Both the position numbers and the translations under genes were made by a program. 13,090 bases of DNA. Origin: Candidatus Tectimicrobiota bacterium. Its GTDB lineage: Bacteria; UBA8248; JACPRG01. This document shows, piece by piece, positions 6,436 to 11,168 of this stretch (positions are counted from its first letter, which is position 1; the number at the start of each line of letters is the position of its first letter). Location of the stretch: NCBI GenBank assembly GCA_016190025.1, contig JACPRG010000104.1, positions 1 through 13,090 on the forward strand. Reading direction: 5' to 3'. Below the pieces are notes generated by a model. It saw nothing but the letters and a program-made list of their open reading frames with translations. It was not told the DNA's origin and made no database searches.

Positions 6436-7410
6436 TCAACCCAGGCGGAGCAGCCTCTCCGCGTTGCCGTGGACGATCTTCTCCTTATCCTCCCGGGGGA
6501 TGTCCATCTCCTCGATCGTCTGGATGGCCCGCTGGATGGACCAGAAGGGAAAGTCCGAAGCGAACAGCATCTTGTCGGGTCCCTGGTATTCGTACGCCAG
6601 CTTCAGCGCCGGCGGATGGAGCGAGACCGTGTCCACGTAGACATCCCGGAAATAGCGGCTCGGCGCCTCCCGGATGTTCGCCCGGCTCCCCGGGATGTTC
6701 CCCGAGCTGGTGTCTACCCGGCCCATGACGTAAGGGAGGACGCTGCCCAGGTGTGGCAGGACGAAGGGGATCGCCGGGAAGCGCTCCAGGATTCCGCTGA
6801 AAATGAGCCGGCACATGGCCAGCGTCGTGTCCAGGAGAAAACCGATCACCTGGATGAGCTCATATTCCTGCATGTGCTCGGCGCCCAGGGGACAAGTGGG
6901 GTGGAGGAAGATGGGAACGCCCAGCTTCTGAACACACTCGTAGAAGGGGAGGAAGGCGGGGTCGTCCAGGGAACGGCCGTTGATGTTGGAGAACAGGCTC
7001 ACCCCCTTCAGCCCCAGATCCACGACCGCCCGCTCAAGCTCCAAAATGGCCTGATCCACATCCTGAAGCGGAAGCTCCGCCAGCCCCAAGAAACGGTCGG
7101 GCCGAGAGGCCACGACGCGAGCCAGGGCGTCGTTCTCCTGGCGGGCCAACGGGACGCCGAGGTCTCGATCGAAGCGACAGGTGCCCGGCACGTTGACGCT
7201 GAGGAGAGCGATGTCTATCCCGTGAGCGTCCATCACGCGCAGCTTCGTCTCCACGTCCGTCATGGTCTCGGTGATGGGGAAACCCAGACCGGGCGCCGTC
7301 ACCAGGTAGGGGCATCCGTCCCGGCGTTCCAGGGTGGGATAGCCCGGCCGCCCGTCCAGGACCTCCAGATAAGACGGGGAAAGATAATGACACTGGCAAT
7401 CGATAATCAC
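6436..7410 (-). CDS. Amidohydrolase family 2, ACMSD-like decarboxylase/hydrolase
   Basis: A 324-residue TIM-barrel enzyme of the ACMSD-type (amidohydrolase 2) family, which includes 2-amino-3-carboxymuconate-6-semialdehyde decarboxylase, resorcylate-type decarboxylases and some lactonases. Metal and catalytic residues visible are His8, His170 (FLHPT), His220 (PHLGS) and Asp286 (ASDFPF). The usual D-x-H-x-H start reads D-C-Q-C-H (4-8), so the first His ligand is Gln6. The length is typical. The start codon is GTG at 7408-7410 with a GGGGGT tract upstream; it overlaps the stop of a doubtful small ORF as GTGA. SBP2 lies upstream on the same strand, 260 bases away. Non-oxidative decarboxylation or hydrolysis of a ring-derived acid is inferred; the substrate is unknown. 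Confidence 0.88.
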   Translation of the reverse strand: MIIDCQCHYLSPSYLEVLDGRPGYPTLERRDGCPYLVTAPGLGFPITETMTDVETKLRVMDAHGIDIALLSVNVPGTCRFDRDLGVPLARQENDALARVVASRPDRFLGLAELPLQDVDQAILELERAVVDLGLKGVSLFSNINGRSLDDPAFLPFYECVQKLGVPIFLHPTCPLGAEHMQEYELIQVIGFLLDTTLAMCRLIFSGILERFPAIPFVLPHLGSVLPYVMGRVDTSSGNIPGSRANIREAPSRYFRDVYVDTVSLHPPALKLAYEYQGPDKMLFASDFPFWSIQRAIQTIEEMDIPREDKEKIVHGNAERLLRLG

Positions 7411-7655
7411 TTACACCCCCAGGGGCGGCCCACCCAGCGCTGGGCGATCCCCTTTCGTTCCAGACAGTCAAACCTCTCTTGGAGCCCCGCGAGCGGGCTC
7501 AGCCCTCGAACCGCGGCGCAGGCGGCGCCCGCCACAACCCGCCGGAAGACAATCCACGCTTTTCGCGCGCCCCCGTGCCCACACCCGCAACCGCAGCGGG
7601 GCGCCGCTCCCGTTTCAGGCCAAACGCCTGAGCGTTGCCGGGCCGCCCCGTTCAC
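7407..7655 (-). CDS. Doubtful small ORF between SBP2 and the ACMSD-like gene
   Basis: An 82-codon GTG-started frame fills nearly all of the gap. It begins 15 bases after the SBP2 stop and ends in a TGA that overlaps the GTG of the next gene (GTGA), as translationally coupled genes do. Against it: there is no clear ribosome site, the composition is Arg/Gly/Ala/Cys-rich (CGCGCGHGG from GC-rich repeats), and third-position GC is not clearly raised over the surroundings. No family is recognised. It may simply be non-coding GC-rich sequence. Confidence 0.18.
   Translation of the reverse strand: MNGAARQRSGVWPETGAAPRCGCGCGHGGARKAWIVFRRVVAGAACAAVRGLSPLAGLQERFDCLERKGIAQRWVGRPWGCK
7433..7444. repeat. 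Perfect 12-base palindrome upstream of the ACMSD-like gene
   Basis: CCCAGCGCTGGG is an exact palindrome 22 bases before the GTG start codon. Outer AGGGG (7421-7425) and CCCCT (7449-7453) add a second interrupted pair of arms. It could be an operator or form structure in the leader RNA. In GC-rich DNA such palindromes also occur by chance. Confidence 0.3.
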
Positions 7656-7670
7656 CTCGGACGACAGCCG

Positions 7671-8690
7671 TCACCGGGCGCTCTTGGGGACGAGCTTTCC
7701 GGGGATGAACTGGTTCGTGTAGAGATCCCGGGCCTCCACTTTGGACGGCCCCAGCCCTTTTTTCATGTACTCCAGAACGATGTCCCTCGTGAAGGCCATT
7801 TTGTCTTCCTTCATGAATCCCAATCCGGTCTCGAGGCTCTCCGGGGTGACAACGAACCGGATGGTCGTCTTCCACTGTTCCAGCACAGCCTCGCGGCTGA
7901 GAGAGGTGTTGTATTTCATGAAATGGTCGGCCCCGGCCGAGGGATTGTCCACCGCCCAGACCATGGCCTCAATCGTCGCCTTGACGAACCGCCGAACCAG
8001 GTCCGGACTTTTCTCAATGAGCGCGTCCGAGGCGACAATCCCGTTCGAGTAGAGGGGAAGACCGAGGTCGCTGTAAGGGATCTCGACGACCTCGCGGTTC
8101 ATGGCCTTCGCCTTCATCTTCAGGGGAACCGCCGTCACCGCAAAACTCAGGTGCATGTCGATCTGCCCCGTCAACTGGCTCGCGGGCAGCGCCGCGGCCG
8201 TCATGGGGACGTAGATGACGTCCGAGTCCTTGAGATTGTTCCTCTGAAGGAGGGCCGGAAAGAGCGTCCGCGTCGCGCTGGCCTGCACCACCCCCACGCG
8301 CTTGCCCTTAAAATCGGCCGGGGTGCGGATGCCCGTCTCCTTCAGGGTGATGACCACGGCCTGGCTGTTGTGGTAGATCATCCCGACTTCCTTGACCTTC
8401 ACGTCCCGGCTGCGGGCGGCAACCAGCGTCCCCGCGTCGGCCTCGCCGAACTGGCTCTTGCCCGCAAAGATCGTGGAAATGGTGGCGTTGGACCCGTACC
8501 CTCGCTGAATGGTGACGTCCAGACCCTGCTCCTTGTACTGGCCCGTTCCCAGCCCCGCAAAAAAGGGAGTGTGCCCGCCGTGAAACACAAAAGACATCGT
8601 CGCCGAGACTTTTTCGGCCGCCAACGGCGCCCCGACGGTCAATCCGAGGACCACCCCGCAAAACAGAACCACCCGGGTCCACATCTTCAT
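7671..8690 (-). CDS. ABC transporter substrate-binding protein, NMT1-like (SBP2)
   Basis: A 339-residue periplasmic binding protein, a paralogue of SBP1. Residues 1-25 (MKMWTRVVLF, hydrophobic core, APLAA) form a Sec signal peptide; Cys11 is not in a lipobox. Shared family blocks are HGGHTPFFAGLGTGQYKEQGL (near 37-57), QRGYGSN (62-68), FGEADAGTLVAAR (81-93), the DLGLPLYSNGIVASD lobe-2 block (208-222) and a C-terminal FVKATIEAMVWAVDNP helix. The ATG at 8690 is chosen over an upstream in-frame TTG because GGAGGGAG lies just before it and the signal peptide starts there. No ATPase or permease is nearby, so it either uses a transporter encoded elsewhere or belongs to a larger locus. A dyad and weak promoter lie about 85 bases upstream. 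Ligand unknown, presumably a small nitrogenous molecule. Confidence 0.9.
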   Translation of the reverse strand: MKMWTRVVLFCGVVLGLTVGAPLAAEKVSATMSFVFHGGHTPFFAGLGTGQYKEQGLDVTIQRGYGSNATISTIFAGKSQFGEADAGTLVAARSRDVKVKEVGMIYHNSQAVVITLKETGIRTPADFKGKRVGVVQASATRTLFPALLQRNNLKDSDVIYVPMTAAALPASQLTGQIDMHLSFAVTAVPLKMKAKAMNREVVEIPYSDLGLPLYSNGIVASDALIEKSPDLVRRFVKATIEAMVWAVDNPSAGADHFMKYNTSLSREAVLEQWKTTIRFVVTPESLETGLGFMKEDKMAFTRDIVLEYMKKGLGPSKVEARDLYTNQFIPGKLVPKSAR

Positions 8691-8773
8691 CGCCGCTCCC
8701 TCCTCCATTCCCGTGTCCCCCGCCAGTCCCCCCTCATCACAGCAACACTCTACGACATCCCCCCAAATGTTCA

Positions 8774-8797
8774 CCTCCAATATGATAGAACTGGAGG
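8774..8797. promoter_or_regulatory. Dyad CCTCCA-N12-TGGAGG, candidate operator of SBP2
   Basis: Two perfect 6-base inverted arms (8774-8779 and 8792-8797) flank an AT-rich 12-base centre that contains the candidate SBP2 -10 element. This is the geometry expected of a repressor site over a promoter. Chance is possible given the GGAGG-rich sequence, since one arm resembles a ribosome site. Confidence 0.3.
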
Positions 8798-8808
8798 GGG
8801 AAATTCAA
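8782..8808 (-). promoter_or_regulatory. Weak promoter candidate for SBP2
   Basis: On the minus strand TTGAAT (8803-8808) and TATCAT (8782-8787, five of six matches to the -10 consensus) are separated by only 15 bases, shorter than ideal. It would give a leader of roughly 85 bases to the SBP2 ATG. Confidence 0.25.
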
Positions 8809-8964
8809 CCGACATTTCCTCCCCTTCCCATCCAGCGGAACAAGAAGCCAAGCGTCGGCAGAGGTTTGCAGATTTCCAGGCAGCCGGGAGTGACCCCCCG
8901 CTTGCCCGCATCGCCTCTCCGGATCTCCAAACGTGTGTCTTTCGTCAGCGAAGCGGCTTTTCGA
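8809..8964. other. Centre of a 567-base divergent intergenic region
   Basis: The whole gap runs from 8691 to 9257, between SBP2 (leftward) and the DoxX gene (rightward). This central part shows no recognisable gene, RNA gene or repeat array. Frames across it are short and unlike the neighbouring proteins. It is less GC-rich towards 8935-9010, consistent with a promoter zone. Confidence 0.4.
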
Positions 8965-8994
8965 TTGTAAACCCTATCCAGCTCATGATATAAG
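8965..8994 (+). promoter_or_regulatory. Sigma70-like promoter reading right (DoxX gene)
   Basis: TTGTAA (8965-8970), an 18-base spacer and TATAAG (8989-8994) give four of six and five of six consensus matches in a locally AT-rich stretch. This is the best promoter in the window. Transcription would start near 9001, leaving a leader of about 255 bases before the DoxX ATG and about 40 bases before the short ORF at 9041. Confidence 0.45.
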
Positions 8995-9040
8995 AAAGAA
9001 CCTACCGATTCTGTTCGTTCGTGAAGGCACTTGGGTCTCG

Positions 9041-9199
9041 ATGGACAAGTTGGACCTCCGAAAGAAGATCGGGGTCAAGGGGGGGAGCGTTCCGGTTTCA
9101 GGGGGAGGAAAAACCACGACACCAGCGGGCCTTCGCCGGAGCTGCTCTTTGGGGTCGGCCTTTCCGGCGCTGACTTGCGCTCAGCCCGCAAAAACGTAA
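9041..9199 (+). pseudogene. Possible 5' remnant: short ORF starting MDKLDLRKK
   Basis: An ATG at 9041, about 40 bases after the predicted transcription start, opens 52 codons. The first nine residues read MDKLDLRKK, which from memory resembles the start of GyrI-like small-molecule-binding proteins (typically M-x-K-L-D-L-K-K-E-L). The rest is low-complexity Gly/Lys/Thr/Ala with no such similarity. The ribosome site (GAAGG, about 12 bases upstream) is weak. It may be a gene remnant, a leader peptide or chance. Confidence 0.18.
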
Positions 9200-9257
9200 G
9201 ACCGCGTCAACCTCGCGTTGGATTGGATGCCTTGACACCCACAGGGAGGCTCCCGGA

Positions 9258-9686
9258 ATGCTGCTCGACATCGTGTTCGGTCCATTGGCTACCTTAGGAT
9301 CCCTCTTCCTCCGTTTGGCCCTCGCTTGGATCTTCATCGTTCACGGGTACCCGAAGCTCTTCACACAGAGCCCTGGAATCAAGGGATTTTCCAAGAACCT
9401 CTCGAACCTCGGCGTACCGGTCCCTCTCCTCTTCGCGTGCGTGGTGGGACTGACGGAATTTTTCGGCGGGATTGCGCTGCTCGTGGGATTTGCGACCCGG
9501 TGGGCGGCGCTCCTTATCGCCGTCGATATGATCGTCGCCGTTTTGAAGGTAACCCACAAGAAAGGCTTCACCAAGGGGCCTGACGCCGGCTACGAATTCA
9601 ACATCATCATCCTGGCGGGGGCCCTGGCCCTTCTCGTGTGGGGACCGGGGATCCTGTCGGTGGATTGGGCGCTGGGGGTCCGCTGA
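9258..9686 (+). CDS. DoxX family membrane protein
   Basis: A 142-residue integral membrane protein of the DoxX/DoxD-like family. Four hydrophobic segments lie at about 12-30, 55-77, 80-98 and 112-130. The conserved first-helix block (LRLALAWIFIVHGYPKLF, 18-35), the GLTEFFGGIALLVGFATRWAALL stretch (64-86) and the Gly/Tyr/Glu before the last helix (GYEFN) are typical. Family members are linked to thiosulfate:quinone oxidoreductase and to redox or oxidative-stress membrane complexes, but most are of unknown function. GGGAGG lies 8 bases before the ATG. It stands alone on this strand, with a long leader behind the promoter at 8965-8994. Its link to the catabolic genes is unclear. Confidence 0.9.
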   Translation: MLLDIVFGPLATLGSLFLRLALAWIFIVHGYPKLFTQSPGIKGFSKNLSNLGVPVPLLFACVVGLTEFFGGIALLVGFATRWAALLIAVDMIVAVLKVTHKKGFTKGPDAGYEFNIIILAGALALLVWGPGILSVDWALGVR

Positions 9687-9707
9687 CCTGATTAAACGTG
9701 AAACCGG

Positions 9708-9721
9708 CGGCCGCTCGGCCG
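9708..9721. terminator. Small GC hairpin between convergent genes, weak terminator candidate
   Basis: CGGCC-GCTC-GGCCG forms a 5-bp stem in the 40-base gap between the stop codons of the DoxX gene and AH3. Neither strand has a proper T-run after it, so function as an intrinsic terminator is doubtful. Its position between convergent stops is the only other support. Confidence 0.22.
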
Positions 9722-9726
9722 ACCCG

Positions 9727-11112
9727 CTACACAACGGGCCAGGTCGAGGCGGGACGGAGCCCGAGAGCGCCGCCGATCTTTTTCTCCCAGTCAATGGCTT
9801 CCATTTCTTCGAAGAGGGCCCCTTCGTCATACGCGAGGAGCTTCCCGTTCTCCACGACCACCTTGCCGTCCACGATGACGGTCTCCACGCTTTTCCCATC
9901 GGCGCCGAACACCATGTTGCTCACGACATTCAGCATGGGGTACCACTCGGGGCGGGTGCGATCGAAGAGGATGACATCGGCCTTCTTGCCGACCTCCAGG
10001 GAGCCGATCTGATCCTCCATCAGCATGGAGCGGGCGGCGTCGAGGGTCCCCATTTCCCAGGCCTTCTCGGGGGAGACAAGGCTCGTGTCCCTCCGGCAAT
10101 CCTTGTAGAGCCCGGCGGCCAGGAAGATGGCCCGTCCCATGTCCATCGTGTTGGAGCAGTTGGGCCCGTCGCATCCCAGGGCGACGCAGACGCCTTTGGC
10201 CAGCATCTCCGGAAAGCGGCCGATGGCCGTCACGCCGTAACCCAGATTCAAGCCCGTCGTGACGCAATTGACGATCTTCACGTCGTACTTGGCCAGGAGC
10301 TCGATCTCCCGGTTGCTCACGTCCACCATGTGGATGAGGCGCAGGTTGGGGCCGAGAACGCCCAGGTCCTCGAAGTGCTCGATGGGCCGTTTCCCCTTGT
10401 TGCGGACGAACTCCTCCACCTCCCCCTCGGTGGTTGATTGGTGCATGTTGACGCCGACGCCCATCTCGTCGGCCAGCGCCTTCGCCCCTTTGAGGAGCTC
10501 GTCGCTCTGGGTTTCGCTTCCCAGAATGGACACCCAGGCGCTCAGCCGCCCGCCGAGCTTGCCATGATAGGTCTTCACGACCTCTTCGACCGACCGCAGG
10601 GCCTCCTTTGTCGTCTGGCGCATGACGGCCGGTTCCCGCGGGACGTCCCAGGTGAACTTCCCGACGACCCCTCGGATGCCGATCTCCTCAACGGCCTTGG
10701 CCACCGCCGCCGGATACTTGGTGGTCCCCGCCTCGAAGAACGTGGTCGTCCCCGTCCGCAGGGCCTCCGTCAGAACCACTTTTGAGAGGACGTACTCGTC
10801 CTCCTCGGTCATGATGGAGTTGATGGGCACCACCCAGTCCATCACCCAGGGATAGGCCGCGATGTCTTTGGGGATATATCCTTTGGGGCCCTCGTTGCTC
10901 ACGTGCAGATGGGCGTCCACAAATCCGGGACAGACCACCCGGTTCGTGGCATCGATCACCCTGCCGGCCTTTCCACAGGACGCCTCGACCTCAGCCGTTT
11001 TTCCGACGGCCCGGATGGTGTTGCCCTCGATGGCCACGGCCCCGTCCCGGATGATCCGCCGCTGGGCGTCGATGGTAACCACCAGGCCATTCTTGATCAG
11101 GATGTCGGTCAT
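9727..11112 (-). CDS. Amidohydrolase, ATZ/TRZ / deaminase-like (AH3)
   Basis: A 461-residue amidohydrolase-superfamily enzyme of the same broad group as AH1, but clearly a different subfamily. The N-terminal sandwich (MTDILIKNGLVVTIDAQRR) leads to the metal motif H68/H70 in GFVDAHLH. Further site residues are His224 and Glu229 (VNMHQSTTEGE), His261 (LIHMVD) and Asp315 (GCDG, where most relatives have GTDG). The NCVTTG and PNCSNTMDM segments fit the deaminase/chlorohydrolase group. The C-terminus closes the sandwich with VETVIVDGKVVVENGK. The start is the ATG at 11112, with GGAGGTG about 8 bases upstream; the open frame continues far upstream only as a shadow over hyuB. It lies 56 bases after the HyuB-like gene on the same strand, probably in one operon, so it may prepare or finish the HyuB substrate. 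Exact reaction unknown. Confidence 0.92.
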   Translation of the reverse strand: MTDILIKNGLVVTIDAQRRIIRDGAVAIEGNTIRAVGKTAEVEASCGKAGRVIDATNRVVCPGFVDAHLHVSNEGPKGYIPKDIAAYPWVMDWVVPINSIMTEEDEYVLSKVVLTEALRTGTTTFFEAGTTKYPAAVAKAVEEIGIRGVVGKFTWDVPREPAVMRQTTKEALRSVEEVVKTYHGKLGGRLSAWVSILGSETQSDELLKGAKALADEMGVGVNMHQSTTEGEVEEFVRNKGKRPIEHFEDLGVLGPNLRLIHMVDVSNREIELLAKYDVKIVNCVTTGLNLGYGVTAIGRFPEMLAKGVCVALGCDGPNCSNTMDMGRAIFLAAGLYKDCRRDTSLVSPEKAWEMGTLDAARSMLMEDQIGSLEVGKKADVILFDRTRPEWYPMLNVVSNMVFGADGKSVETVIVDGKVVVENGKLLAYDEGALFEEMEAIDWEKKIGGALGLRPASTWPVV

Positions 11113-11168
11113 GGGCCTGTCACCTCCATCTCCGGCGATGACTGGGGGATTGCGAGACCTCTGCGCCG

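Noticed and set aside
7615..7631. Perfect hairpin TCAGGC-CAAAC-GCCTGA after SBP2 as a terminator
   Set aside because: The minus-strand sequence after the stem is A/G-rich, not T-rich. It may be chance or a minor RNA structure.
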